From contig NC_035168.2 of assembly GCF_001659605.2 (NCBI RefSeq), positions 5,884,058 through 5,948,057 of the forward strand: DNA of 64,000 bases. The letters run 5' to 3'. Origin of the DNA: Manihot esculenta. Its lineage: Eukaryota; Streptophyta; Magnoliopsida; Malpighiales; Euphorbiaceae. The notes beneath the pieces are model-generated. The model did not search any database and was not told the DNA's origin. It saw nothing but the letters and a program-made list of their open reading frames with translations. The position numbers and the translations under genes were made by a program. Shown one piece after another: positions 49,447 through 62,186 of this stretch (position 1 is its first letter; each line of letters opens with the position of its first letter).

Positions 49447-51816
49447 GATCTTGTTCAACTGCCTGTAGTCGATACAAAGTCTAAGGGATCCATCTTTCTT
49501 TTTCACAAATAGCACTGGAGCACCCCAAGGTGAGGTACTCGGTTGGATGAAGCCCTTATCTACCAGCTCTTGCAACTGCTCCTTAAGCTCCTTCAATTCT
49601 ACTGGTGCCATCCTGTAGGGAGGGATAGAGATCGGTCTGGTTCCAGGTATCAATTTAATTTCAAACTCTATCTCCCTAGCAGGTGGTAAACCTGGCAGCT
49701 CGTCTGGGAAGACGTCTAAAAACTCTCTGACCACGGGCACTGAGGCGGGCTCTCTGACATGACTATCTAGCTCTCTCACATGAGCTAGAAAACCCTGACA
49801 ACCCCTCCTGAGCAACCTACGAGCCTGTAGGGCTGATATCAAACCTCTAGGCGTACCCCTCCTGTCTCCTCTGAAGACAACCTTTGACCCATCCTGACAT
49901 CTGAACCTGACTACCTTGTCTCTGCAGTCCAAGGTAGCACCATGGTTAGATAGCCAATCCATTCCTAGAATGATGTCAAAATCTGTCAAATCTAGAACCA
50001 CAAGGTCGGCTAAAAGGCATCTCCCCTCAACAAAGACTGGACTACACTGGCAGACTGACTCTGCCACTGACGGGTCACACTTGGGTCCACTGACCCATAG
50101 GGAACGCTCTAACCCAGAGACCATCAATCCCAACCTCTCGACGGCCCTCGGAGCAATGAAAGAATGAGATGCACCAGGGTCCATTAAGGCATAAACATCT
50201 GAACAACCAATGATGAGATTACCTGACACCACGGTGTTTGATGCATTTGCCTCCTACTGAGTCATCGTGAAGATCCGTGTTGGAGCTGATGGACCTTCAC
50301 CCCTGAAACCCGCTGAAGAAGAGGTTGCCCCTCTCCCTCTGCCTCTGCCACTGGCCTGAGTCGCGGCTGGAGCTGCTGGCTGAGCCACACTACCCGAAGC
50401 TGTCTGCTGGGACCGTGCCACAAAAGCTGCTCTAGGACACTCCCGTGCCATGTGTCCCTCCTGCCCACATCTGAAGCAGGCTGTCGTCCCAAACCGACAT
50501 ACTCCTTTGTGCGGCTTCCCACACTTCATACATACTGCATTATCTGCACCTGAGCTCGAGCCACTTCCTAATCCCAGACCTGACTTGATCTTGTTCCAGA
50601 ACTTGTTCTTCTTTGACTTATTGGTGGTATTGTTCCACCTCATACTGCCTGAACTCAAAGAAGAAGGGTCTAACCTTCCCCCACCTGGGGTCTTGGAACC
50701 AGAAGGCTGTGCTACTGACTGCTTGACTTTTCCTTCGATTATTGCACTAGCCTCCATCCTCCGAGCCATATCCACTATGGCATGGAAACTCTCCCTCTCT
50801 ATTGACTGGATCAAGGAGGAATACCTGGAATGAAGCCTCATGATATACCTCCTTGACTTCTTCTGATCTGTGTCCAGATTTTGCCCCACGAACGGCAACA
50901 GCTCCAAAAACCTATCTGTATACTCATCCACACTCATCTCCTCTGTCTGCCTCAACTGCTCAAACTCAATCATCTTCAACTCCCTTGAACTGTCAGGGAA
51001 AGCCCATCCTGCAAACTCATTGGCAAATTCCTCCCATGATAGGCTATCCAATCTCGGGCTCACATAGTTTTTAAACCACTCTCGGGCCTTCTTGCACTTC
51101 AGTGTGAACCCAGCCATCTGAACGGCTCTACTGTCATCAGCTTCTATTTCATTTGTAATCATCTTGACCCTCCCAAGGTACTCAAACGGGTCATCACCTA
51201 TTTCAAACTGGGGAGCACCCAGCTTCATGTAATCGGTCATCTTGACCTTGCTCCCTCCAGATGAGGTAGGCTTAGGCATTTGGGTTTCTGGGACAGTAGG
51301 TTCTGCTGGTGGTGAAGGAGGTGCAGCATCTCCCGGGGTAGGGTTTGCTAGACCTGAGTAGAAAGATGGGGGTGGGTACATAGGGTACTATGGGTATGGT
51401 GGGTAGAAAGGTGGGTATGGCATGTGAGAGTGATAAGGGTTAAAGCTGGGGTAATCCGATGTACCTCCCATCGAATACCCGAGATTCTGTGAAAAGGGTG
51501 GGTATTGGGGTGGCTGAACAAATCCCGAGGCCTGAGTGCCTCCTTGAGACTCTCCCATACCCTCTTCAGACACACTCACTCCAAGACTGCCATCCCTCCT
51601 CTGGTCCACATCCATATCATTCCCCACATCTTCCGACATTCCACCTTGCACTGTTCCCCTTCTGCTCACATCAAAAGACCTTCTAGGGTCCCTTGACGTT
51701 CTTTCCCTGCTAGACCTGCAGGACATTGCCCTTGGCAATGCAGGAGGACGGACATCCGTGCCCTCATCCTGGGGTGGTACTCCAGTCAATCGTGCAGATC
51801 GACGAGTTCCTCTCAT
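49447..51816 (-). pseudogene. A gag-protease and start of RT (N-terminal part of the A polyprotein)
   Basis: It starts at the conserved MRGTRR. It has a P/Y-rich region, gag capsid-like core (ARECF-type segment with WEEFANEFAGWAFPD), knuckles CMKCGKPHKGVC and CFRCGQEGHMAREC, a GRGRGRG linker, protease DPGASHSF and LGMDWLS, then the RT start [14 protein letters not shown] up to LNKI, where B inserted. In-frame TAG stops at 51388-51390 and 50254-50256 both replace glutamine codons that are CAG in E2. The rest of pol is at 39891-42496. Confidence 0.93.
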
Positions 51817-52063
51817 CTCGCTTACTGGAAAACAGCACACATCACGCAAAACATTAGCATCAAATGGTTCATGTGAAAGCACATGAGCCCGCATCACATA
51901 CATAGCATATCATCAATGCACATGCATAAAATCATGGCATTTCACATCATCATTCAAGACAGGACTCTACATCATATCCTAGTGGACATGATTTTCCTAT
52001 TGTGCTTGACCTTCTAGAACATCTATGAGCCCGACACTCTAGGTCCGACCATATGAACCTAGG

Positions 52064-52075
52064 GCTCTGATACCA
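52064..52075 (-). other. A primer-binding site (tRNA-iMet type)
   Basis: The minus strand reads TGGTATCAGAGCCC three bases inside the right LTR, as in E2. Confidence 0.85.
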
Positions 52076-53077
52076 ATCTGTAACGACCCAAAAATCGGAC
52101 CGCTACCGGCGCTAGGATCCAAATCGGCTTAAGGCCGCCGGGACCCGTAGCAAGCCTAACATACAACCTGTACACCTGTTTAATCCCATACATGATCAAC
52201 ACACACATAAAAATTTTGAACTTTTCTCATTCATTTACCAAACTCAACCTGTGCATGCACAACTCATGATCATAATCATCAACCTCACATTGGAGTCCTC
52301 ATCAATGCTCCAATGGGGTAACATAACATATTTTAAGTTTGGTTTACATAACATCATAAAACATTTCATTAAAAGATCATGTAACCAAAAAGGGATTAAC
52401 AACATACTAGGGTCAAGCACAATTCTAAACCTCAATACTCATCATTACATTACATAACTGTACTATACTTTATATTACATCATTTGTCCACATCTAACTA
52501 TTACATAGAACATAACTTTACTCTTGACTTCCTGCTCTATCCCGTACCTGTAAACCTGGGAGATTAAGGGAAAGGGGGTGAGCTACTAGAGCCCAGTGAG
52601 CAGAATAATAAAATATTATATTTAAAGTTCATGCTTTCGTGAAATGCATCACATCACAAACAAATCACATTAAGGATGAACTTGTCACCAATAGCCCTTA
52701 ACATATCCAATAGTGCTAGAATGTAGAATGGGTCCTGGTCTTTCCCTTACATAACATATCATAACATTCCAATGTGCCAGGGACGTAGAATGGGTCTTCC
52801 TGGACTTTCTCTTACATAGTGCCAGGAACGTAGAATGGGTCTTCCTGGACTTCCGTACCATATCATCATCATATCATACCATGTCATACGAGGACTAATG
52901 AATCATTCAATGTTCATCCACATCAACAACATAATATACAATGCAACATATTCGTGAATTTCTAATGCAAACAACCTAATATATCTCATGGTATTCATGA
53001 TGCATGAATCATGCTAAAACTTTCATTATTTGCTTTGAAACATAAAGAGTCATTCTACTCACCTCAGGCTAGCTCAG

Positions 53078-54658
53078 TGATAGAACATATTTTAGTCCTT
53101 TTTATCTTGATATTATTGATGATTATTTACATGATTTCTGCTTAATTTAGTACTTTTAATATTATTTTGCAGAAAATGATGTAAAAGGACAATTTGGAGA
53201 AAATCCCCCTAAAATTGCCTTATTTGGAGCAAAAGAGAGCAAGTCTATCAAGTCGGATTCAAAACGAGCTAAATGAGGAAAATGTTTGGAAATTTAAATA
53301 TTGAAGCACTTGGGCCAAGCACATGGCCACATTCCCACTTGCACCATGGGCCCGCGCCACTCACATCTCACACGTGGAGCATACTTCCGCACTTGAGCCC
53401 GTCAAAGTGCAACGCCAAAGCATTTCCCCACTTTGCACTCACAGTAAATGGCCCGCCTTCACTTCACGTGGACACTTCACGCAAATGGGCCACAGCAACA
53501 CTCGCGCACAAGCCCCAGCGTATGGACTTCTCCAACACGTGGACCATGGACCCACCAAGCTCAACTCACAGCAAACGGCCCGTCTTCGCTTCACGCGGAC
53601 CGCACTCACACATGGGCCGAGCACAACTCACGCGTGAACAGCAAATAGGGTTCCTCTGCAACTCTATTTAAGGGACCTTAAGTTCCAGAGAAAGACACAC
53701 AATTCCTCCTCTCGGCAGTTTCCTCCAGTCCGGCGCAAGGCTTCGGTTCTTCTTTCTTTTCTTTTTTTATTTTATTTTTCAGTTTTAATTTAGCCAATGA
53801 GTGGCTGATTTCTTTTATCTAGTTGAATATTGGTTGAAACTTTAGTTGGTTAATGGATTGTGAGACTTGATTAAATGTTGTTTAACTTTTGGGAGTTCAA
53901 TATTTATGCAATTTCATATTTAATTCTCATATTATTTTGTTATTGAGATCTACGTTGATTTTAGATTGCAAAATAATTATTTGTTAGTTTGAATGATTTA
54001 AGTCCGTAATTGCTTAGATTATTCTTACATGAGAACACTTGGGATCAAACCCAAGGAAATTGCATGATCTAGCGTTGTCTCCATACGTTTGGGTAGCTAG
54101 GATTGGGTCTCTCTATTTCTTAATGCAATTGACAATTGTTTTGATGCCTAAGGCCCAAGGACGTTCCTTGGCAATTTGTTAATTAGTAATTAATTAGAGG
54201 ACGTTCCCTAATTAATTTAATAATAAGGAGAGATAATGGTGGTGAGAAGCGTCTTCCATCTCCATAACTAATCTATTGAATCAACCCAAAAGAACAAAGT
54301 GTCTGTGATCAATCCCAACAACTAAAGTGGATCCAATACTTCAACTAGAGCTTTCTTATTATTTATTTCTTTTTATTTTTATTATTCGCTTATTTTATTG
54401 CTTTCAGTAGTTGTTTAATTGAATCAATCTCAAAACCCCCCATTTTACTTTCAGTTTATTTTTGGTTTCAGTTTATCTCGTTTTCAGTTTTCTTCTTTTT
54501 CAGTTTATTTTCGTTTCAGTTTATTTTATTGGTCTTGATAAGGAAAATAGGTAAGTTCTCAATTCCCTGTGGATTCGATCCTTTCACCACTATCTGCAGT
54601 TGTAAATTGTTGATAACCAGAAAGGTTATTTTTGACCGGCTTCGACAACCGCGAGTCA
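53078..54658 (+). repeat. C 5' LTR with G-box cluster
   Basis: The LTR runs from TGATAGAACATA to CCGCGAGTCA. A TATA-like box TATTTAAG is at 53665-53672. Three CACGTGG G-boxes lie upstream at 53371-53377, 53465-53471 and 53536-53542, plus CACGCGTG at 53629-53636, in a GC-rich patch unlike the AT-rich rest. Confidence 0.9.
53371..53672 (+). promoter_or_regulatory. C LTR promoter: three G-boxes and TATA box
   Basis: CACGTGG occurs three times within 172 bp, ~120-295 bp before the TATA-like box. This hexamer core is the known site of plant bZIP (ABF/GBF) and bHLH (PIF/MYC) factors. That it drives stress- or light-responsive transcription is inference. The cluster is repeated in the 3' LTR at ~57429-57730. 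Confidence 0.55.
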
Positions 54659-54663
54659 AAAAT

Positions 54664-54681
54664 TGGCGCCGTTGCCGGGGA
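54664..54681 (+). other. C primer-binding site (tRNA-Asp)
   Basis: TGGCGCCGTTGCCGGGGA is complementary to the 3' end of plant tRNA-Asp and lies five bases after the LTR. It is the usual primer site of Athila-type elements. Confidence 0.88.
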
Positions 54682-54786
54682 ATTGATCTAACTTGTTTAT
54701 TTTTCTTTCAGGAACCAAAAAAAAAAAAAAAAAAGAAGCACCACTGAATCTGCCTCTGAAAAAGCTCATCATCGCGAATCTGAATC

Positions 54787-56166
54787 ATGGATGAGGTAAG
54801 TACATCCGCTGTTGAATCTCAACTTTTAAAACTGACTTCTCTTATAGAAAAGATCGCCCTTAGCCAATTGCAACAGATTCAAGCACCCCAGCCACCATGG
54901 CCATGTGGGATCTGTGGATATGAGGGACACCCAACTGATCAATGTCCCACACTTTATCAATATGACCAACCAGTGCATACATTTGGAGGATTCAATAGTC
55001 AGTCTAGACATGCATATGGAGGATTCTATGAACAGCCAAAACATGATCCCTACTTTGACACATATAATCCATATTGGGGAGACCAGCCAAAGTATGACTA
55101 TGCTAACAACTATCAGGATTATCAAGGATATCAAGCCCAACCAGCACCTCAAAGTTCCAACCTTGATGAGATTATGAAGACTTTGCAAAGTATCCAACAG
55201 CAACAGGATCAATGGAACAAATCATTGAATGCAACCATGTTAGGAAGAGAGGAAGAGTTTCAAGATGTATGGGATGATGATGAAAGTTGGCAAGTACAAG
55301 AACAAGTTGCTGAAGAGAAACAACCAGAAAATTGTTTGTCCAAACAAACTGATCAAACAGAACCTGTTGTTGATTTAGATATCATTGATTATTTGAGCAA
55401 AGATATTTTTTATACAAATCAAGATGATATACTAAACAATGATCCTTGCAGGGAAGAGAGCCAAAAAGAGCCAGAACTGAAAGAAACTAACTGTTACATC
55501 CAACAGGTGGACTGCGAATATGCACAGAACAAAGGAGAGCCAATCACACCTCTTCAGATCAATCTTGCGCAGTTAGAAAGAACTCCAACTGAACCACCTC
55601 AGCTTGGACCGCAGGACAGTCCTGCAACTCTTCTAGTTGCACCTCTTCAGCTTCCATCACATGAAACTCCTTTCATTCTTCCATTGCAGATCAATCTTGC
55701 GCAAGAAGGAGTACCTGAAATCCTCTCAAGCGCGTCCTTTCAGCTTCCAACACAAATCAGTCTTCCACCTCAGTTAGGTCCTATGCAGAAGCAGGAAGCT
55801 GAAACTCCTTTCATCCTTCCAATGCAAACAATCCATGCCCAAGAGGAACAAATGGTAGTCCAATGGCCCAAACCAAAGGAGCATGCAGATCAATGCTTGC
55901 CCAAACCTCCAGATAAGGTAGAATTTGTTTTGCCTGAACTTAATGCCAAATTGCGGCCACCCATGGGGAAATATCAATTGAAGTTGGAAGTGCTAAAAAA
56001 TGCAAACATAAGGGCTAGAGGCACACCTCACCTGAAAGAGGAGAAGCTAATCATGTTACTTCATGAGTACATGGAAAAATTAGGATGGGCAATTACCAAA
56101 TCAAAAGGAGTGCTACACTTTATGCTCAATGCAGTTGGGACTCTTTTCTCTTCCCCAATTACTTGA
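54787..56166 (+). CDS. C Gag-like protein, 459 aa, Athila type
   Basis: This is the single intact frame of element C. The ATG is the first after the primer-binding site. A short N-terminal helix is followed by a zinc knuckle CGICGYEGHPTDQC (residues 40-53). Next come tyrosine/glutamine-rich repeats (GGF...Q...YDPY..TYNPYWGDQPKY), as in the C-terminal part of Athila Gag, and an acidic middle. Residues ~250-360 hold imperfect repeats around PLQINLAQ, (T/S)PFILP and QLP/PPQLGP. The capsid domain is absent. The end is a basic region without a known domain. It may bind RNA and help packaging by a helper. The intact frame with young LTRs suggests recent function. Confidence 0.8.
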   Translation: MDEVSTSAVESQLLKLTSLIEKIALSQLQQIQAPQPPWPCGICGYEGHPTDQCPTLYQYDQPVHTFGGFNSQSRHAYGGFYEQPKHDPYFDTYNPYWGDQPKYDYANNYQDYQGYQAQPAPQSSNLDEIMKTLQSIQQQQDQWNKSLNATMLGREEEFQDVWDDDESWQVQEQVAEEKQPENCLSKQTDQTEPVVDLDIIDYLSKDIFYTNQDDILNNDPCREESQKEPELKETNCYIQQVDCEYAQNKGEPITPLQINLAQLERTPTEPPQLGPQDSPATLLVAPLQLPSHETPFILPLQINLAQEGVPEILSSASFQLPTQISLPPQLGPMQKQEAETPFILPMQTIHAQEEQMVVQWPKPKEHADQCLPKPPDKVEFVLPELNAKLRPPMGKYQLKLEVLKNANIRARGTPHLKEEKLIMLLHEYMEKLGWAITKSKGVLHFMLNAVGTLFSSPIT

Positions 56167-57135
56167 GCCTTGATCAAGTGGATCACACCATGCACACCAC
56201 ACCCAGGGGAGTACTCAGTTTCCTTTGTTCTTTTATGTTTCCAATACATTGAGGACAATGCATGATTTAAGTGTGGGGGTGCATAATATCTCTGAATTTT
56301 TACTTTTAAGTTTATTTTTGCTTTGATTTTTAGTTTGCTTGCATTAGGTGAAAATTTTTCATTTTTGTTATTTTTGCTTTCAATAAAACACACACAACCA
56401 CAACCTTCTTCTTCTTTTTGTTTTGCTCTACTCAAACTGATGAACTATGTTGGATGAGTTTTTCTTGCCATGACCCCATTGGTGTGATAACTCTTTAAAC
56501 TTATGTTGAATCAATTGCAGTGAGTTATATTCATGTTTGAGAATTACCTTTTGAATTGAATCTTTGAGTTTGCCATGGTGAAAAATATATTGATGACCCT
56601 CAATCGATTGAGAAAAATTAGAATTGTGTGAACGAACTTAACATGACTTGATTTAGCAATTGGTGTTGATTTGCCCAAATCATTGAGAGAAAGAAAATTC
56701 AGCAAAGGCAAAGACCTCAAAAGCACAAAAACAAAAAAAAATTGTGAACAAGAGCTACTAGCCACTTGGATGGGTGACCAACTGAAAATCTAAACCTTCA
56801 AATCAAAAATAGGTTGGTGACCTTTCCAAGCAAAATCAAAGTGCAAAAAGCCTGAATAAAGTACTTCAAGGTAAGGGCAAGTCGATCCAAAAGCTAGAAA
56901 AAGTCTTAACATAATGTGTATGTCTCTCTTGAGGAAAACAAATCCTAGCCATGGTAAGCAAAAGGAAACAAGGAAAGGGGGTAAGTAATCTTCATGCATA
57001 TATTCTTCACTGCAATGCTTCAAAATAAGTGTCTAGAGTATGAGCTTAAGTGGTAATAAGGATCTAGAGGAAGAAAACTTATTTGACTATGATTATTTGC
57101 TTGAGGACAAGCAAAAGGCTAAGTGTGGGGGTATT
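56167..57135 (+). other. C 3' untranslated region with two polypurine-tract-like motifs
   Basis: There is no gene here. TTAAGTGTGGGGGTGC near 56266-56281 and CTAAGTGTGGGGGTATT at 57119-57135 share GTGTGGGGGT and a preceding GAGGACAA. The second abuts the 3' LTR and is the terminal polypurine tract; the first may be an internal second tract. Confidence 0.65.
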
Positions 57136-58717
57136 TGATAGAACATATTTTAGTCCTTTTTATCTTGATATTATTGATGATTATTTACATGATTTCTGCT
57201 TAATTTAGTACTTTTAATATTATTTTGCAGAAAATGATGTAAAAGGACAATTTGGAGAAAATCCCCCTAAAACTGCCTTATTTGGAGCAAAAGAGAGCAA
57301 GTCTATCAAGTCGGATTCAAAACGAGCTAAATGAGGAAAATGTTTGGAAATTTAAATATTGAAGCACTTGGGCCAAGCACATGGCCACATTCCCACTTGC
57401 ACCATGGGCCCGCGCCACTCACATCTCACACGTGGAGCATACTTCCGCACTTGAGCCCGTCAAAGTGCAACGCCAAAGCATTTCCCCACCTTGCACTCAC
57501 AGTAAATGGCCCGCCTTCACTTCACGTGGACACTTCACGCAAATGGGCCACAGCAACACTCGCGCACAAGCCCCAGCGTATGGACTTCTCCAACACGTGG
57601 ACCATGGACCCACCAAGCTCAACTCACAGCAAACGGCCCGTCTTCGCTTCACGCGGACCGCACTCACACATGGGCCGAGCACAACTCACGCGTGAACAGC
57701 AAATAGGGTTCCTCTGCAACTCTATTTAAGGGACCTTAAGTTCCAGAGAAAGACACACAATTCCTCCTCTCGGCAGTTTCCTCCAGTCCGGCGCAAGGCT
57801 TCGGTTCTTCTTTCTTTTCTTTTTTTTATTTTATTTTTCAGTTTTAATTTAGCCAATGAGTGGCTGATTTCTTTTATCTAGTTGAATATTGGTTGAAACT
57901 TTAGTTGGTTAATGGATTGTGAGACTTGATTAAATGTTGTTTAATTTTTGAGAATTCAATATTTATGCAATTTCATATTTAATTCTCATATTATTTTGTT
58001 ATTGAGATCTACGTTGATTTTAGATTGCAAAATAATTATTTGTTAGTTTGAATGATTTAAGTCCGTAATTGCTTAGATTATTCTTACATGAGAACACTTG
58101 GGATCAAACCCAAGGAAATTGCATGATCTAGCGTTGTCTCCATACGTTTGGGTAGCTAGGATTGGGTCTCTCTATTTCTTAATGCAATTGACAATTGTTT
58201 TGATGCCTAAGGTCCAAGGACGTTCCTTGACAATTTGTTAATTAGTAATTAATTAGAGGACGTTCCCTAATTAATTTAATAATAAGGAGAGATAATGGTG
58301 GTGAGAAGCGTCTTCCATCTCCATAACTAATCTATTGAATCAACCCAAAAGAACAAAGTGTCTGTGATCAATCCCAACAACTAAAGTGGATCCAATACTT
58401 CAACTAGAGCTTTCTTATTATTTATTTCTTTTTATTTTTATTATTCGCTTATTTTATTGCTTTCAGTAGTTGTTTAATTGAATCAATCTCAAAACCCCCC
58501 ATTTTACTTTCAGTTTATTTTTGGTTTCAGTTTATCTCGTTTTCAGTTTTCTTCTTTTTCAGTTTATTTTCGTTTCAGTTTATTTTATTGGTCTTGATAA
58601 GGAAAATAGGTAAGTTCTCAATTCCCTGTGGATTCGATCCTTTCACCACTATCTGCAGTTGTAAATTGTTGATAACCAGAAATGTTATTTTTGACCGGCT
58701 TCGACAACCGCGAGTCA
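57136..58717 (+). repeat. C 3' LTR (1582 bp)
   Basis: It is nearly identical to the 5' LTR; by eye the differences include one extra T in a T run and a few transitions. It ends CCGCGAGTCA before the target duplicate CTCAG. Confidence 0.92.
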
Positions 58718-59461
58718 CTCAGACAAGACTCTGATGCAGCTATCTCACTGCTGGGGTCCTCGGTTCCTCGGGTCCGAACCTACACAGGTGGACTCAAATG
58801 AGGTACCAAACATATATGAACATGACTCTAAAATACTATCCAAAAACCCCCTAAAACACCTTAAAACAATTATAGAAATCATGCAAAGGAAGGCTGAACA
58901 GGGCACTTTCGGCGGCCGAAAGCCCCTCTAGAGCCGAAAGTCATGCACCTTCGGCGGCACTTTCGGCGGCCGAAGGTTCTCTCTAGAGACAAAACTCATG
59001 CATGTTCGGCGGCCGAAACTCCCTTCCAGAGCCGAAAGTCCACTTTCGAGGGCAGGGTTCGGCAGCCAAAGGCTTGCCTCCACAGGCAGGTTCGACGGCC
59101 GAAAGTCCCTTCGGCTGCCGAACCTGAGTTCTTCCAAAGGGCAGAACTCAGCCCCAACAATGCACATTTGCCTCACAAACCATTCAACTCAAACACAACA
59201 CTTCCACAACATGCATACACACATACATAAGCTCCTAAGGGCTTCAAACTATCCTAAACCCCAACTACAACACATCAAACATACATAACAACCCACATTG
59301 CTCAAAAACTCAACATAAACCCATAAACTCAAAATAACCTAAACATGCATTTCTACCCCATAAACTTTCATAAAACTTGTTTAAAGCATAGAATGAGCTA
59401 AAGATCTACTCTTACCTCTTGAAGATCGAGAGGAGAGGCAATCTAACTCGGAGATGGGAGA

Positions 59462-61662
59462 TGTAACGACCCGAAAATCGGACCGCTACCGGCGCTAGGA
59501 TCCGGGTCGACTTAAGGCCGCCGGGACCCGTAGCAAGCCTGACATAAAACCTGTAAACCTGTATAATCCCATACATGATCAACAACATGCATAAAAATTA
59601 AAACTTTTCTTTCCATGAACATCAACCAGACTCAACCTGTGCATAAACATTAACATAACATTGATCCCTCTGTGGGATCTCATCTGTGCCCTCAAAGGGG
59701 TAACATAATCTGTGTTGAGCTGGTTTACATAAACATCATCAAAATCTCTAAGATCATGTATAAAAAGGGATACAACATTCTATGGTCAAGCACACACTAA
59801 CAACCATAAACCTCATTATATAACTATACTGTACTTTTACATTACAATTTGATCATGTCCATTGCTAGCTATTACATAAGCATGACTTCTTTACTCTATC
59901 CGGACTCCCGCACTATACTGTACCTGCAAGCCTGGGGGTAAAGGGAGAGGGGTGAGCTAAAAGTCCAGTGAGTAGAGCTATTAAAACACATTAACACTAT
60001 GCTCTATGAAATGCATCATAACACAAACAGTTCACATAAAGGTTGGGTGAACTTGTCACCAATTAGTCCAAGCTAACATAGTGCCAGGCCGTAGCATGGG
60101 GTCCTGGTCTTCCTGTCATACATACATTACTTACCCTTATCCCAGGGCCTCCTCTAGGCTCCTGGTCTTCGAGTCCACAATCGTGCCAGGCCGTAGAATG
60201 GGGTCCTGGTCTTTCATTTCCGTGCCAGGCCGTAGAATGGGGTCCTGGTCTTCCTGTCATGGACTAATTGGGTCATCCAACATTCACCCACATCAACAAT
60301 AATCGATGCAATGCGGCATATTCGTGAATACTAATGCAATCATCCTGTTACATAATCATGATGCATGAAACATGATAAAATATTTAATTTAAAAGATTGA
60401 GTTTAGTTCCACTCACCTCTGGCTGACTCTGACAACACCGAAGCAGCTGAACTCACTGCTGGGGTCCTCGGTTCCTCGGGTCCGAACCTACACAGGTGGA
60501 CTCAAATGAGGGACCAAACAGACGTAAATACAACTCTAATATATTCCCCAAAAACCCCTTAAAACATCCTGAAACATCACATAAAAACATGCAAGAAATG
60601 GCTGAACAGGGCACTTTCGGCGGCACCTTCGGCGGCCGAAAGTCCTGGACAGATCCGAAAGTCAGGCACTTTCGGCGGCACCTTCGGCGGCCGAAAGTCC
60701 CAGACAGAGACGAAAGTCTCTTTTCGGGGGCAACTTCGGCAGCCGAATGCTGCCTCCACAAAGGGGGTTCGGCGGCCGAACCTGGTTTCTGCCAGAAGGG
60801 CAGAAACTTGGTTCACATGAACCCCTTGCCTCCCAAAACCTCAAATCATGCATAAATCTCAACTAAAACATGCATACAAGTTCCTAGGGGCCTCAAAACA
60901 TCAAATACCCCAACTACAACACTTCAAACATACTCAAACAACACACATTGTTCAAAACATCAATATATACCCATAACTCAACATATACCCTAACATGCAT
61001 TTCTACCCTTAGATCTTGCATAAAACTCATTTAAAACACATAAGGAGCTTAAGATCGGCTCTTACCTCTTGAAGATCGAGAGGGAGACGACCTAAACTTG
61101 GAGATCCACAAAAATGAGCTCCTGAGTTCCCAAAGCTCCAAAACTTGGTTTAAATGCTCAAAACTTGCAATGTGAGTTTAAAACTCAAGGAAAATGGAAG
61201 AGATTTGGAGGAAGAACACAAGATTTGCAAAGGGAAGGTCGGAAGCATGCTGTGGCCGAAAATGGGAGAAAGCTCGCCCATTTCGGCTAAGTGCCCCTTT
61301 TATAGGTGGCTGGCCAGGCCACGTTCGGGGGCCGAATGTGCCTCCGCATCCATGCAATGTTCGGCGGCCGAACTTCACTTTCGGCGGCCGAACCTGGACT
61401 TCCCTAACTCATGCTTTCGGGGGCCTAACGTGCCTCCAAAACGCATGCATGTTCGGCGGCCGAACTTGACTTTCGGCGGCCGAACCTGGGTTTTCCTCAA
61501 ATGCTATTTTCATGCAAGAACTCATTTTCTTCCATACTTAAAACCATTAAAACATGAAAAAATTTTACAAAAAACATGATTTTACCCTTCTAGAGGTCTC
61601 CGACATCCGGGACTCCACCGGACGGTAGGAATTCCGATACCGAAGTCTAGCCGGGTATTACA
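59462..61662 (-). mobile_element. solo LTR D (2201 bp) of the E2 subfamily
   Basis: It runs from TGTAACGACCCG to GGGTATTACA and is flanked by GGAGA (59457-59461 and 61663-61667). No internal sequence is present, so it is the product of LTR-LTR recombination. Its start and palindromes are closest to E2. It keeps a TATA box (61297-61304), palindromes at ~60615-60785 and ~61320-61490, and several CCAGG/CCTGG hairpins with a changed loop at ~60080-60255. Confidence 0.93.
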
Positions 61663-62186
61663 GGAGAAATCTCACTCCTTGGGTCTCCAAGCTCCAAAAC
61701 TTGCTCAAAGTTCACAAATCTTCAAAAGCCAAAAAAACACTTGTTAAAACTTGAAAGATCGGAGGAAAACATCAAAAATCAACCATGGGAGAGCATGGAC
61801 TCACCGTTGGATAAAAAGGGAGAGAAAGCTCGCCCGTTTCGGCCATGGAGCCCTTATATAGGGCTGGCCAGACCACCCTTCGGCAGCCTAAAGTGCCTCC
61901 AAAACTCATGCAAGTTCGGCGGCCGAACATGGGGTTCGGCGGCTGAACCTGAGCCACTTTCGGAAGCCTAACTTGCCCCCCCTAAACTATCCCACGTTCG
62001 GCGGCCGAACCTGGAAATGCCTCCTTGGTCTTTTTCATTCAAAACTTAATTTCCTTCTTACTTAAAATCATAAAATACATTAAAAAATTTTATAAAAACA
62101 TGATTTTACCCTTCTAGAGGTTTCCGACATCCGAGATTCCACTGGACGGTAGGAATTTCAATATTGGAGTCTAGCCGGGTATTACA

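Larger units (their letters stand above)
53078..58717 (+). mobile_element. Athila-like non-autonomous LTR element C (5.6 kb)
   Basis: C is flanked by CTCAG (53073-53077 and 58718-58722). LTRs 53078-54658 and 57136-58717 differ at about nine positions by eye. A tRNA-Asp primer-binding site and a terminal polypurine tract are present, but the 2.5-kb interior has one frame only: a Gag C-terminal-like protein. No protease, RT or integrase is present. The Gag motifs resemble Athila, and C needs pol from another element. Confidence 0.92.
37467..62186 (-). mobile_element. Ty3/gypsy element A with three nested insertions (24.7 kb)
   Basis: A is a minus-strand chromovirus-like element of the E2 family flanked by TCTGG (37462-37466 and 62187-62191). 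Without its passengers it is about 10 kb: left (3') LTR 37467-39782, gag-pol 39891-51816, primer-binding site 52064-52075 and right (5') LTR pieces 52079-53077, 58723-59461 and 61668-62186. Its LTRs differ more from each other than those of B or C, which fits A being the older insertion. Confidence 0.94.
52079..62186 (-). repeat. A 5' LTR, in three pieces
   Basis: The pieces are 52079-53077, 58723-59461 and 61668-62186 (about 2257 bp once C, D and their duplicates are removed), close to the 2316 bp of the left LTR. The TATA box is at 61853-61860. Palindrome clusters are at ~58905-59125 and ~61876-62010. C cuts the part upstream of the first cluster, and D lies between the downstream cluster and the TATA box, so the promoter is now separated from its own gag. 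Confidence 0.9.

Noticed and set aside
53273..53671. Open frame of 132 aa in the C LTR (repeated at 57331-57729)
   Set aside because: It lies in the GC-rich promoter patch upstream of the TATA box, overlaps open frames in other phases, and has no known domain.
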